DNA of 64,000 nt from Isoptericola chiayiensis (GTDB taxonomy: Bacteria > Actinomycetota > Actinomycetes > Actinomycetales > Cellulomonadaceae): the NCBI RefSeq assembly GCF_013149805.1, contig NZ_JABEZT010000001.1, forward strand, positions 186,001 to 250,000, written 5' to 3'. This document shows positions 20,790-29,753 of the stretch, piece after piece. Position 1 is the first letter of the stretch. The number at the start of each line of letters is the position of its first letter. Under the pieces are notes generated by a model. The model had not been told where the DNA came from, ran no database searches, and saw only the letters and a program-made list of their open reading frames with translations. A program made the position numbers and the translations under genes.

Positions 20790-22043
20790 TCAGTCCCGAC
20801 CGAGTCGTGCGAGCTCGCGCTCGTGTCGCTCGATCGCGGACCGGCAGGCTCCGACGAAGCGCTCGAGCGAGGAACCCGGAGCGACGTCACCCAGGTAGTA
20901 CTCCACCAGTCGCTGTCGGTCCTCCCGGCCAGGATCGTCGGACACCTGTCGCCGAACCAGCTCCGCCGCGTCATCGACATCGCCCACACGCAGCCGGGGA
21001 GTCAGATCCAGGAGGGGCGTCGAGGCGATCGTCGCCCAAGGTGCCGCGACGTCCGTCACGATCAGCGGGCGCAGCGTCGGCAGCCACTCGGTCGCGGCAG
21101 CGGAGATGTCACAGACCAGCAGATCGGCCTCGGCGAACGTCTCAGTGAGCTCGCCGTCCGTCCGCACCTCATGACCGGCACCAGGCTCGGCGGCGGTTGC
21201 GGCTGCCAGCACCGCCCGGACCTCACGGTCGGCCCGCGCATAGTTTGCCGACCGGACTCCGCTGAGCGGGTGCGGTCGGTACAGCAGCCGCAGCGTCGGG
21301 TCGGAGACGACCGCCCGGGCGAGCTCAGGACCCAGCACGTCCAGCGACCCGTAGGCGACAGAAGGGTTCGCCCCTTCCCACGTCGGGGCGTACAGGACCG
21401 TGGTCCTGCCTCCAACGCTCGATCGCGCGACCTGCGGCACACCGTCGACCTGAGGGCGACCGACCGTCACACACCGCGCCTCGGCATCGAAGTAGGGCAG
21501 ATTTCGTGCGAAGCGGTCGACGGCCGCCTGCCCCGCGACGAAGACCAGGTCGTAGGCCTTGTGCTGGTTCGACACCGACACGGTCTTGTCCGAGTCCCCG
21601 TGCAGCAGCGAGACGTGGACGAGTCGACCGAAGCTCAGCATCGTGAAGTTCTGCGGGCTGTGGTTCACGTAGAGCGCGAGACGCACGTCGCTGCCGGTGA
21701 GGATCTCGTCGAGCGTGGCGTGCAGCGCGACGGTGACGACCCGTAGTGAGCTCTCGGTCCTCAACAGCCTGGCCGTCCGGGAGTCCCCAGCCACCACGAC
21801 GAGAGGGACGGTGCGGTCGAGCTCCTCGAGCGCGCGGTACCACTGCCGGATCTGGTACATGCTCTCGGGCGGGTCCCCGAAGAACACGACGGCGCGAGCA
21901 GGCAGCGTGGTGCCCTGAAGCATCGCGTCCTCGCCGAGGCCGTCAGGCACCCCGCCGGGCAGCAGGCCGAGTCGGCGGATCACGCGCCCACCGGTCGAGC
22001 GCACCTTGCCCCGCAGCCGGGCGCCGCGTCCGACGTCAGTCAT
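20790..22043 (-). CDS. CDP-glycerol glycerophosphotransferase family protein (short form)
   Basis: 417 residues, paralogous to the proteins at 14336 and 31812. Shared motifs are YQIRQWYRALEEL, LLHGDSDKTVSVSNQHKAYD, VLYAPTWEGANPS, LLYRPHPLSGV and LLVCDISAAATEWL. The usual His-Gly acceptor loop reads HGDSDK here instead of HGESDK. A basic N-terminus (RLRGKVRSTGGRVIRR) may contact the membrane. ATG at 22043 has GGAGAG upstream, and a -10-like TATGAT (complement of 22095-22100) lies in front. It stands alone, transcribed toward the GT2-TagF gene. Confidence 0.83.
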   Translation of the reverse strand: MTDVGRGARLRGKVRSTGGRVIRRLGLLPGGVPDGLGEDAMLQGTTLPARAVVFFGDPPESMYQIRQWYRALEELDRTVPLVVVAGDSRTARLLRTESSLRVVTVALHATLDEILTGSDVRLALYVNHSPQNFTMLSFGRLVHVSLLHGDSDKTVSVSNQHKAYDLVFVAGQAAVDRFARNLPYFDAEARCVTVGRPQVDGVPQVARSSVGGRTTVLYAPTWEGANPSVAYGSLDVLGPELARAVVSDPTLRLLYRPHPLSGVRSANYARADREVRAVLAAATAAEPGAGHEVRTDGELTETFAEADLLVCDISAAATEWLPTLRPLIVTDVAAPWATIASTPLLDLTPRLRVGDVDDAAELVRRQVSDDPGREDRQRLVEYYLGDVAPGSSLERFVGACRSAIERHERELARLGRD

Positions 22044-22094
22044 GCGTCCCCTCTCTCCTTCCCCCACCTCGGGACAGCGGGGCGGGGTCGTCAC

Positions 22095-22100
22095 ATCATA
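22095..22100 (-). promoter_or_regulatory. -10 box TATGAT for the glycerophosphotransferase at 20790-22043
   Basis: TATGAT read on the minus strand lies about 50 bases before the ATG at 22043, which itself has a good ribosome site. The -35 is unclear. Confidence 0.4.
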
Positions 22101-22129
22101 GGGAGTGCCGACGCCGTGGTCGGCTCTGC

Positions 22130-23830
22130 CTAGCCGTCCTGCAGCACCTGCTCCAGCTCGTCGCGGTGTCTGGGCAGATCGAAGGTCCATGCCGACTTGT
22201 AGGCCTCACGGGTCCACCCGCCCACAGGATGCGCGATCTCCGGAGCGTTCCAGAAGTAGTGGAGGCGAACGTCCAGAGGGAGCGCGATCAGAGCCTCGTT
22301 CCGCGCCGTGTAGGCCTCGTGGGTCAGCACGATCATCGTCTCGAGGCGGTCCGCGAAGAGGGCGTTGAACATGCCGGACCCACCGAACCCGGCGATGGTC
22401 CTCGCCTGGGAGAAGACCTGGGCCTGTCGACTCAACGAGAAGTCCTCGGGATAGATCACCTCGAAACCTGCGTCGCTGAAGTAGCCCTCGACCTCCTCGC
22501 GGTTGAGGCACCGTCGGTTGCCGTAGGTGTCGCGGCGCGAGACGAAGACCTTCTCCCACGTTGGCCCGTCCTGCACGGGTAGCCCGTCCCGGATCCGCTG
22601 CCAGATCGCCCGGATCCCGGGGTGCACGTAGTGCGGCCGAGAGTTGTGGAACATCGGCGTCGCGGCGTACATCGACTCGAGCCGGACGGGGTGATCGACC
22701 CAGGCGATGTCTTCCTCGGCTATACCGAACGCCGAGAAGATCGTCCTCTCGAGCGCGGGATCGCGCTCCTGCGGATACCGGATGCGGAATATCGCCCGGA
22801 GGTCCGGATCATCCTGCTTGGCACGATCCCACCCCCACAGCCGAGAGATGACCTCCGTCAAGAGATGACCGAAGTGGCCCGAGTTCTCGGAGTCCAGCAG
22901 GTAGTAGGAACCACCAAGATCGTCCCTCGGCATCAGACGCTGCGGGACGCGGCCGAAGCGGGCATCGGCGTCGACCAGTCGCGGGTTGGATGGTCGTCGG
23001 TTGAGATGGTGCCGGAACGAGTCCGGTAGCACCTCGTGGTCGGTCAAGGTCAGCGCATTGGACACGAGCCCTACGTGACCCTGGTAGTGGCGCAGGTGCA
23101 ACGGTGGCGTGAGCACGGTCGTCGCCAGTCCCGCCAGCTCCTTGCTCGCGCCGTGGGAGACGATCTCAGTGCCCGCACGGAAGGTGTCACCGGGCGCCAC
23201 CACCAGCTCATCGACCTTGGTCCGCGACCCACGGGACCGGAGGAGTCGAGTCGCCGAGTCGTCCCTCAGCTTCAGGAAGTGCCGACCGGTCTTGCGCACC
23301 CTGATCCAGCGCCGCCCGACCCGGACACGGAGCGCCGCCCGGCGCAGCTCACGAACGTCCCGAGGCACGACGCCTCCGTCACCGGCGAGCGTCCGAAGCA
23401 GTGCACCGAACTCGTCGGTCGTGGTGACCTCCGACGCCGGATCGAGCGCTACGACGTACAGGCCCTCAGGACTCAGGTGGAACAAGAGCTCCCGAAGCAT
23501 GGCGGCCTGGACCTCGGCGCTCGCGGATCGTACGACCACGATTCTATCTACCGGTCCCAGCCGTTCGAGATGCCGTCCCGGTGACTCCTCGTCGTCGAAG
23601 GTCAGGAACCGGTGCCGAGAGGCATCGAGTCCCCACTCCGCGTGCTCCGCGGGAGCGATGACGAACAGCTCCTGGTCGCGATAGGAGGCGAGGAAGGTGC
23701 GAAGCCTCGCCGGCGGCAGGTCGTCGGCGATCACCACCACCCGGCTCACGCCGTGCTGGGTCTCGGGCTCCGTGGCAGGCCTCCGGCCCTCGATCCGACT
23801 CTCTCGAGACCTTATCCCTTCAACGGTCAT
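22130..23830 (-). CDS. glycosyltransferase family 61 (DUF563) protein
   Basis: 566 residues. The C-terminal half (about 290-540) matches GT61: SGHFGHLLTEVISRLWGW, VFVSRRDTYGNRRCLN, EDFSLSRQAQVFSQARTIAGF and GGSGMFNALFA. The N-terminal about 200 residues resemble a Rossmann-like domain beginning SRVVVIADDLPPARL and are not identifiable. GT61 enzymes in bacteria are often found in capsule or exopolysaccharide loci, where they add xylose or other pentoses or hexoses; the sugar here is unknown. ATG at 23830 lacks a Shine-Dalgarno site but lies six bases after a -10 box. Confidence 0.78.
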   Translation of the reverse strand: MTVEGIRSRESRIEGRRPATEPETQHGVSRVVVIADDLPPARLRTFLASYRDQELFVIAPAEHAEWGLDASRHRFLTFDDEESPGRHLERLGPVDRIVVVRSASAEVQAAMLRELLFHLSPEGLYVVALDPASEVTTTDEFGALLRTLAGDGGVVPRDVRELRRAALRVRVGRRWIRVRKTGRHFLKLRDDSATRLLRSRGSRTKVDELVVAPGDTFRAGTEIVSHGASKELAGLATTVLTPPLHLRHYQGHVGLVSNALTLTDHEVLPDSFRHHLNRRPSNPRLVDADARFGRVPQRLMPRDDLGGSYYLLDSENSGHFGHLLTEVISRLWGWDRAKQDDPDLRAIFRIRYPQERDPALERTIFSAFGIAEEDIAWVDHPVRLESMYAATPMFHNSRPHYVHPGIRAIWQRIRDGLPVQDGPTWEKVFVSRRDTYGNRRCLNREEVEGYFSDAGFEVIYPEDFSLSRQAQVFSQARTIAGFGGSGMFNALFADRLETMIVLTHEAYTARNEALIALPLDVRLHYFWNAPEIAHPVGGWTREAYKSAWTFDLPRHRDELEQVLQDG

Positions 23831-23836
23831 CACGTG

Positions 23837-23842
23837 AGGCTA
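23837..23842 (-). promoter_or_regulatory. -10 box TAGCCT for leaderless GT61 mRNA
   Basis: On the minus strand TAGCCT is followed by six bases and the ATG at 23830. No Shine-Dalgarno site is present. Confidence 0.4.
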
Positions 23843-23923
23843 GCCTGTCATTCCAGAGCGACGTGAACGGCGTGCGACGGGCGTGGCGACCACCAAGCGT
23901 CATGCAGCGACGAAGGCAGCCTC

Positions 23924-23929
23924 TAGAGT
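23924..23929 (+). promoter_or_regulatory. -10 box TAGAGT for the sulfotransferase at 23989
   Basis: TAGAGT lies about 60 bases before the ATG, giving a short leader with ribosome site GGAAAGG. No clear -35. Confidence 0.35.
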
Positions 23930-23988
23930 CGTGCTCGACGTTGCCGACGAGATCGGATGGATGACGACACGACCGCGGAAAGGTGCGC

Positions 23989-25203
23989 ATGTCGATCAGT
24001 GAAGAAGCTCCCTCGACGCTCCGGTTGCCGGAGCGGGCTCGACTCCTGCACATCGGGTTGATGAAGACCGGGACGACCAGCCTCCAGAACGCCGCGGCGG
24101 CCCTGCGCCCCCAGCTTCTCCAGAACGGTGTTCGGTACCCGGGGCGCTCGACCAACCACCGCAGTGCCGTCAATGACTTCATGGGGCACTCGTGGGGTTG
24201 GGGGACGACCCCCGTCGCGGGCGCGTGGTCCAAGGTCAAGGCGGAGATCGATGCGGACCTGGAGAACCGCATTTGGCTCGGCCACGAGTTCGGCGCCAAC
24301 GCCGACGACGAGACCGCAGCCCGGTGGCGTGACGAGCTCGGCGACCGGGCTCACGTCGTCGTCACCTTGCGCAACTATGCGGCGCTCCTGCCCTCGGTCT
24401 GGCAGCAGACGACGAAAGAGGGCGACCGCTGGCCCTTCGACGAGTGGCTCGCAGGAGTGCTGTCGGACGACCCGAGCGACGAACTGCGCCCGTTCAGGGA
24501 CCGGCACGACCAGGGCAGAGTCGTCAGCCGGTGGGCCCAAGCATTCGGGCCCGAGAACGTCACCGTCGTCGTCGTGGACAAGTCCAGCCCGGACCTGCTG
24601 TTCGATGCGTTCGAGCGGATGCTGGATCTCGAGACCGGGTTGCTCGCCTCGGCACCGCTCGACGGAAAGTCCACGAACCGTGGGATGTCGATCGAGGAGT
24701 CCGAGTTCCTGCGAGTGCTCAACCTCACACTGCGCGAGGAGCTCACCTGGCACGAGTACTGCAAGTGGCTCCGTGACGCGGCGTCCACCGCGCTGCTCCG
24801 TCGACGACAGCCCGGCGAGCACGACACCCGCTTCGTGCTCCCTACCTGGGCGGCCGACGCAGCTCACGAGCGCTCGTTGGAGTTCGTCGATGCGATCAAC
24901 CGGTCCGGCGTGCGGGTGATCGGCGAGCTCGATCGGCTCTCGACCGAGGTCCGAGCCGCACAAGCACCGCCCTTGGGTGCGGACGTCGTACCGATCGACG
25001 CTGCGGCGGAGGCCCTGCTCGGGGTGATCCGCCAGGGCCGACGCGACGAGACACGCCTGAAGGAGGCGCGGCGACGGATCAAGAGCCTCGAGAAGGCTGC
25101 AGCTGCCCACCGGCCCTCAGGAACGGCGATCGAGGCGGCCAGCGGCCGCGAGCTCGTCCACGAGCTGGGGTCGCGCCTCCGGCGACGGTTGCGTCGGGGC
25201 TGA
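23989..25203 (+). CDS. PAPS-dependent sulfotransferase family protein
   Basis: 404 residues. Predicted to move sulfate from PAPS onto a carbohydrate. The 5'-phosphosulfate loop is LLHIGLMKTGTTSLQNA with Lys26-Thr-Gly-Thr-Thr. The 3'-phosphate site is probably LRNYAALLPSVW near residue 128. It is a paralogue of the protein at 52017-53237 over its full length, including VTVVVVDKS, LLFDAFE and ASGREL near the C-terminus. The C-terminal about 80 residues are basic and helical. ATG at 23989 is favoured over GTG at 23983 because GGAAAGG is well spaced. It lies beside cysN/cysD, which make the donor precursor. The acceptor is unknown. Confidence 0.85.
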   Translation: MSISEEAPSTLRLPERARLLHIGLMKTGTTSLQNAAAALRPQLLQNGVRYPGRSTNHRSAVNDFMGHSWGWGTTPVAGAWSKVKAEIDADLENRIWLGHEFGANADDETAARWRDELGDRAHVVVTLRNYAALLPSVWQQTTKEGDRWPFDEWLAGVLSDDPSDELRPFRDRHDQGRVVSRWAQAFGPENVTVVVVDKSSPDLLFDAFERMLDLETGLLASAPLDGKSTNRGMSIEESEFLRVLNLTLREELTWHEYCKWLRDAASTALLRRRQPGEHDTRFVLPTWAADAAHERSLEFVDAINRSGVRVIGELDRLSTEVRAAQAPPLGADVVPIDAAAEALLGVIRQGRRDETRLKEARRRIKSLEKAAAAHRPSGTAIEAASGRELVHELGSRLRRRLRRG

Positions 25204-25213
25204 GGCCGACGAA

Positions 25214-25259
25214 TGCCGCGAGGCCCCGACATCGAGCACGATGTCGGGGCCTCGCGGCA
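25214..25259. terminator. strong bidirectional hairpin terminator
   Basis: A perfect 21-bp stem (25214-25234 paired with 25239-25259) closed by an AGCA tetraloop, between the convergent sulfotransferase and cysN genes. Confidence 0.85.
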
Positions 25260-25284
25260 CTGCAGAACGTCCTGCCGATCGCCG

Positions 25285-26595
25285 TCAGGAGCTGTGCGGC
25301 AGCCCGCCGATCATCCCGGCGGCGACGGTCTTGTTCGTCGACTCGTCGACCAGGATGAACGATCCCGTCTGCGGGTTCTGCTGGTACGGGTCGACGAACA
25401 GCGGCTGCGTGACACGGAGCTGTATACGACCGATCTCGTTGAGCTTGATCTCGGTCGCCTCCTCGTCACGGTGCAGCGTGTTGACGTCGACGCGATAGTT
25501 GATGTCCTTGACCATCGCACGCGCCCACCGGGTGGTGTGCTTGATGGCGTACTTCTTGCCCTTGACGAGCGCGGAGTCGGAGTCCATCCAGCAGATCTGC
25601 GCGTCGATGTTCTGCAGCGCGGCGGGCGTGTTGTTCGGCCGGGCGATCATGTCCCCGCGGGAGATGTCGATCTCGTCGGCGAGCCGGACGGTGACCGCCA
25701 TCGGGGGGTAGGCCTCCTCGACGGGACCGTCGGCCGTGTCGATCGCCTCGATGGTGGTCTCCAGGCCCGCGGGCAGCGCCACGACCTTGTCGCCGGGCTT
25801 CATCACGCCGGACGCGACAGTACCCGCGTAGCCGCGGTAGTCACGCGCGTCGTGCGACTGCGGCCGGATCACGTACTGGACCGGGAACCGCACGTCCATG
25901 AGGTTGCGGTCCGAGGCGACGTGCAGCCGCTCGAGGTGGCTGAGCAGCGCGGGCCCGTCGTACCAGGGCGTGTTCTCCGAGCGGTTGACGACGTTGTCGC
26001 CCTCCAGCGCGGAGATCGGGATGAACGTCAGGTCGGGCACGCGCAGGCGGGAGGCGAACTCCGTGAAGTCCTTGCGGATGTTCTCGAAGACGTCCTCCGC
26101 GTAGTCCACGAGGTCCATCTTGTTGACGCACACCACGATGTGCGGCACGCCCAGCAGGGTCGCCAGGAACGTGTGGCGGCGCGACTGCTCGATGACGCCC
26201 TTGCGCGCGTCCACGAGGATCAGCGCGACGTCGGCCGTCGAGGCCCCCGTCACCATGTTCCGGGTGTACTGGATGTGGCCCGGGGTGTCGGCGATGATGA
26301 ACTTGCGCTTCGGCGTCGCGAAGTAGCGGTAGGCGACGTCGATCGTGATGCCCTGCTCACGCTCGGCACGCAGGCCGTCCGTCAGCAGCGCCAGGTCCGT
26401 GTAGTCGTTGCCACGGTCCTGGGAGACCTGCTCGACCGAGTCGAGCTGGTCCTCGAAGATCGTCTTGGAGTCGAACAGCAGGCGGCCGATGAGGGTCGAC
26501 TTGCCGTCGTCGACGGAGCCGGCGGTCGCGAACCGCAGCAGGTCGACGGAGCCGTCGGTCATGGCCTCGGCGGTGTTCTCGATCGTGGTGCTCAT
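25285..26595 (-). CDS. cysN: sulfate adenylyltransferase subunit 1 (GTPase)
   Basis: 436 residues. The regulatory GTPase of ATP sulfurylase; with CysD it converts sulfate and ATP to adenosine 5'-phosphosulfate (APS). An EF-Tu-like GTPase domain has the P-loop AGSVDDGKST near residue 25, DTPGHIQYTRNM and VNKMDLVDY, followed by two beta-barrel domains. It is a stand-alone CysN, not fused to APS kinase; the kinase is the separate gene at 28499. ATG at 26595 lies three bases after the cysD stop, so they form an operon cysQ-cysD-cysN. Confidence 0.96.
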   Translation of the reverse strand: MSTTIENTAEAMTDGSVDLLRFATAGSVDDGKSTLIGRLLFDSKTIFEDQLDSVEQVSQDRGNDYTDLALLTDGLRAEREQGITIDVAYRYFATPKRKFIIADTPGHIQYTRNMVTGASTADVALILVDARKGVIEQSRRHTFLATLLGVPHIVVCVNKMDLVDYAEDVFENIRKDFTEFASRLRVPDLTFIPISALEGDNVVNRSENTPWYDGPALLSHLERLHVASDRNLMDVRFPVQYVIRPQSHDARDYRGYAGTVASGVMKPGDKVVALPAGLETTIEAIDTADGPVEEAYPPMAVTVRLADEIDISRGDMIARPNNTPAALQNIDAQICWMDSDSALVKGKKYAIKHTTRWARAMVKDINYRVDVNTLHRDEEATEIKLNEIGRIQLRVTQPLFVDPYQQNPQTGSFILVDESTNKTVAAGMIGGLPHSS

Positions 26596-26598
26596 GGC

Positions 26599-27501
26599 TT
26601 AGAAGTAGCCCTCTCGCTTGCGGTCCTCCATCGCGGCCTCGCTCACCTTGTCGTCGCCGCGGGTCGCGCCACGCTCGGTGACGCGCACGGCGGCGGTCTC
26701 TTCGACGATGGCCTGCAGCGTGGTGGCGTCGGACTCGACGGCGGCGGTGAGGTTGGCGTCGCCGACCGTGCGGTAGCGCACGGAGCGGGTCTCGGAGGTC
26801 TCCCCCTCCTTCAGCGGGGTGAACTCGTTGACGGCGAACAGCATCCCGTCGCGGTTCACGACCTCGCGCTCCTGGGCGAGGTAGAGGTCCGGGATGTCGA
26901 TCTCCTCGGCCGCGATGTAGGACCAGATGTCCAGCTCGGTCCAGTTCGACAGCGGGAAGACGCGGATGGACTCGCCCTGGTGGACACGGCCGTTGTACAG
27001 GCTCCAGATCTCCGGACGCTGGTTCTTCGGGTCCCACTGGCCGAAGTCGTCGCGGAAGGAGAACACACGCTCCTTGGCGCGTGCCTTCTCCTCGTCGCGG
27101 CGGCCACCGCCGAAGGCCGCGTCGAAGCCGTTCTTCTCGATGGCCTCCAGCAGCACCGGCGTCTGGATCCGGTTGCGCGAGCCGTTCGGCTCCTCCTGGA
27201 CCAGGCCGCGGTCGATCGCGTCCTGCACGGAGGCGACGACGAGCTGGATCCCGAGGTTCTCGACCCACCGGTCACGGCACGCGAGCACGGTGGGGAAGTT
27301 CAGGCCCGTGTCGACGTGCATGATCGGGAACGGGATCCGCGCCGGCGCGAACGCCTTGGCCGCCATGTGCAGCATGACGATCGAGTCCTTGCCGCCGGAG
27401 AACAGCAGCACCGGCCGCTGCATCTCCGCGACCACCTCGCGGATGATGTGGATGCTCTCCGCTTCGAGGCTGCGGAGCTGGCTCAGGACGTGAGACGTCA
27501 C
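26599..27501 (-). CDS. cysD: sulfate adenylyltransferase subunit 2
   Basis: 300 residues. The catalytic PP-loop subunit of ATP sulfurylase. The pyrophosphatase loop is LLFSGGKDSIVMLH (SGGKDS at 35-40), followed by MHVDTGLNFPT, FGGGRRDEEKARAKER and SNWTELDIWSYI. The family C-terminus KREGYF is intact. GTG at 27501 overlaps the cysQ stop as GTGA, indicating coupled translation. A longer in-frame reading to 28206 runs antisense to cysQ's frame and is not real. In this locus the APS goes to CysC rather than a reductase, since no cysH or sulfite reductase is present. Confidence 0.96.
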   Translation of the reverse strand: MTSHVLSQLRSLEAESIHIIREVVAEMQRPVLLFSGGKDSIVMLHMAAKAFAPARIPFPIMHVDTGLNFPTVLACRDRWVENLGIQLVVASVQDAIDRGLVQEEPNGSRNRIQTPVLLEAIEKNGFDAAFGGGRRDEEKARAKERVFSFRDDFGQWDPKNQRPEIWSLYNGRVHQGESIRVFPLSNWTELDIWSYIAAEEIDIPDLYLAQEREVVNRDGMLFAVNEFTPLKEGETSETRSVRYRTVGDANLTAAVESDATTLQAIVEETAAVRVTERGATRGDDKVSEAAMEDRKREGYF

Positions 27502-28382
27502 GACTGGGCACCTTCCTTGATCGCCACGCCGACCTCCTGGAGCGCCGCGCGCAGGTGCGCGGCCAGGGTCGGGTGGCAGACGAACAGATCGGGGAGCCAG
27601 GGGTCCTGGCGGTTGTACTCGAGCGGGGTGCCGTCGAGCCGGGTCGCCGTGTGCCCGGCGGCCAGCGCGACCGCGACCGGCGCCGCGGAGTCCCACTCGT
27701 ATTGTCCACCACCGTGGACGTAGGCGTCGACGGTGCCGTCCACGACGGACACCACCTTGACGCCGGCCGACCCCATCGGGACGAGCTCGACGTCGTCGCG
27801 CTCGGCCAGCTCGGCGACGAAGGCCGGCGGGCGGGAGCGGCTGGCAGCGATGCGCAGCGGCCGCTCCCCGCGCAGCACGGCCTCGGCGGCCGCGTCCAGG
27901 TCGGTGGACGACGACGGAGCACCGGTGGTGTGCACGACGTCGCGGGCCGGCAGCGCGACAGCGCCGGCGAGAAGCCCGCCGGGGCCCGCGGTGGCGTCTT
28001 CCGCACCGCGTGCCCACAGGGCGACGTGCACCGCGAAGTCGTCCCGCCAGCCACCGTCCGAGGCTCGCTCCGCGAACTCCCGCGTCCCGTCGAGCGGATC
28101 GATGATCCACACGCGGTCGGCGCCGGTGCGCGCGGCATCGTCCTTGGCCTCCTCGGACAGCACCGCGTCGTCCGGCCGTGCCTGCGTGATCGCGTCGGCC
28201 AGCCACTGCTGGGCCGCCGCGTCACCGGCGTCCTTGAAGGCCCGGGCCTCGAAGTCACCACCGGCGGCGTCGATGTCGGCGCGCAGGGCGAGCAGCACCC
28301 GCCCTGCTCCGTCGGCGAGCGCAGCCGCCAGGGCGGCGTCGTCCAGCGTCCCCGGAGGGAAGGCCGGCGATGGCGTGGTCAT
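27498..28382 (-). CDS. cysQ: 3'(2'),5'-bisphosphate nucleotidase, inositol-monophosphatase fold
   Basis: 294 residues. It hydrolyses adenosine 3',5'-bisphosphate (PAP), the by-product of sulfotransferases, to AMP and phosphate. Metal-site motifs are present: LSEEAKDD (76-82), WIIDPLDGTREF (92-103) and YEWDSAAPVAVAL. ATG at 28382 has GAGGAG ahead. First gene of the cysQ-cysD-cysN operon, divergent from cysC. Removing PAP matters most where PAPS-using sulfotransferases are active, which fits this island. Confidence 0.92.
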   Translation of the reverse strand: MTTPSPAFPPGTLDDAALAAALADGAGRVLLALRADIDAAGGDFEARAFKDAGDAAAQQWLADAITQARPDDAVLSEEAKDDAARTGADRVWIIDPLDGTREFAERASDGGWRDDFAVHVALWARGAEDATAGPGGLLAGAVALPARDVVHTTGAPSSSTDLDAAAEAVLRGERPLRIAASRSRPPAFVAELAERDDVELVPMGSAGVKVVSVVDGTVDAYVHGGGQYEWDSAAPVAVALAAGHTATRLDGTPLEYNRQDPWLPDLFVCHPTLAAHLRAALQEVGVAIKEGAQS

Positions 28383-28498
28383 CAAGCTCCTCGGTACTCC
28401 AGGGGATGGGGAGCGCAGCAGGCTGCGAACCTCGCCGAGGCTACCATTGCGGCGAAGCCCGAGGCCGTGACGATCTGATTGCCGAGACCAGCGCACCC

Positions 28499-29731
28499 AT
28501 GAACCTCCCTGAAGCCACGTACGTGCTGTCCGACGACGAGCTCGACCTGCTCGAGCTCCACCTCGGCGGCGGCACCGACCGCCTCCAGCTCGACGGCGAC
28601 CTCCCCCAAGTGCCCGTGACGCTCACCGACGTGGAGAACACCCCGCTCGCGGTCCTGCGTGGCACGGATGCCGGCCCGTCCGCGGAAGCGGTCAAGCCGT
28701 TCGCGCGTGCGGCCGGTCCGCACTGGGACCCGGCGCTGCGCCGCCCGGCGCGCGACGTCTCGCACGGGCTGCGCCGCGAGGTCGGGCCGGAGGGTACGGT
28801 CCTCGCGCTCGTCGTCGACGAGGCACCCACCCGTCAGGAGCTGGACGCGCTCCCCGGCCTGACGTCGTCGGCGTCCGCCGTGCTGGTCCTGGTCCCCGTC
28901 CAGCGCCGTTCCCCTGCTCCCGGAGCCGTCGGTGCGCCGGGCCTGGCACGAGTCGGCATGCTGGTACGTGACGCCGTCGGCGCCACCGGTGCCAGAACGT
29001 CCGCCTCCGTCGTGCCCTGGGCACCGGGCCGCGGCCTCGACCTGGCCACCGTCGCCGCACGATACGGGGCGGACCGTACGGTCCGTCTGTCGGACGTCCG
29101 CGACGAGGGCACCGTCCGCCGGCTGGCCACGCTCGGCACCCGCTGGTCCGACGAGGTGCACGCGCTGTACCCGCCCGACGTCGCCGCGGAGGTCGAACAT
29201 GCGGCTCGCGGAGCGCGCCAGGAGGGCACCGTGGTCTTCTTCACCGGCCTGTCCGGTTCGGGCAAGTCCACGGTCGCCCAGGCGCTCGCCGCCGAGCTCG
29301 ACGACGAGGGCCGGCACACGACATTGCTGGACGGTGACGCCGTGCGTCAGCATCTCTCCAAGGGACTCGGTTTCGACAAGGAGTCGCGCGAGCTGAACGT
29401 GGAACGGATCGGCTACGTGGCCTCGCTCGTGGCGTACCACGGCGGTATCGCTGTCGCCGCGCCGATCGCGCCCTTCGCCTCGTCGCGCGCGAAGGTTCGC
29501 GAGATGGCCGAGGCCGCCGGCCGTTTCGTGCTCGTGCACGTCTCCACGCCGCTGGAGGTGTGCGAGGCACGGGACCGCAAGGGTCTCTACGCGAAGGCGC
29601 GCGCGGGCGAGATCCCCGAGTTCACCGGGATCTCCTCGCCCTACGAGGAGCCGACCGACGCCGACCTCGTCATCGACACCTCGACGGTCTCCGTCGAGGA
29701 CGCCGTGGCGCAGGTCAAGGAGCTGCTCTAG
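28499..29731 (+). CDS. cysC: adenylyl-sulfate kinase with extra N-terminal domain
   Basis: 410 residues. The C-terminal about 168 residues form APS kinase, which phosphorylates APS to PAPS. The P-loop is GLSGSGKST at 250-258, with LLDGDAVRQHLSKGLGF, ERIGYVASLVA, APFASSRAKVREM and the GLYAKARAGEIPEFTGI loop. The first about 235 residues are an additional domain. Parts (LARVGMLVRDAVGATGARTSASVVPW) look like a decayed ATP-sulfurylase-type region, a by-eye resemblance only. ATG at 28499 has a weak ribosome site; TACCAT at 28442-28447 is a possible -10. Divergent from cysQ. It supplies PAPS to the island's sulfotransferases. Confidence 0.92.
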   Translation: MNLPEATYVLSDDELDLLELHLGGGTDRLQLDGDLPQVPVTLTDVENTPLAVLRGTDAGPSAEAVKPFARAAGPHWDPALRRPARDVSHGLRREVGPEGTVLALVVDEAPTRQELDALPGLTSSASAVLVLVPVQRRSPAPGAVGAPGLARVGMLVRDAVGATGARTSASVVPWAPGRGLDLATVAARYGADRTVRLSDVRDEGTVRRLATLGTRWSDEVHALYPPDVAAEVEHAARGARQEGTVVFFTGLSGSGKSTVAQALAAELDDEGRHTTLLDGDAVRQHLSKGLGFDKESRELNVERIGYVASLVAYHGGIAVAAPIAPFASSRAKVREMAEAAGRFVLVHVSTPLEVCEARDRKGLYAKARAGEIPEFTGISSPYEEPTDADLVIDTSTVSVEDAVAQVKELL

Positions 29732-29753
29732 CAGCCGTGCCGGCCACGGGACC

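Noticed and set aside
26599-28206. A 535-codon minus-strand reading joining cysD to sequence over cysQ
   Set aside because: The upstream extension is Arg/Gly-rich, out of frame with cysQ's clear motifs, and cysD has a well-placed GTG overlapping the cysQ stop.
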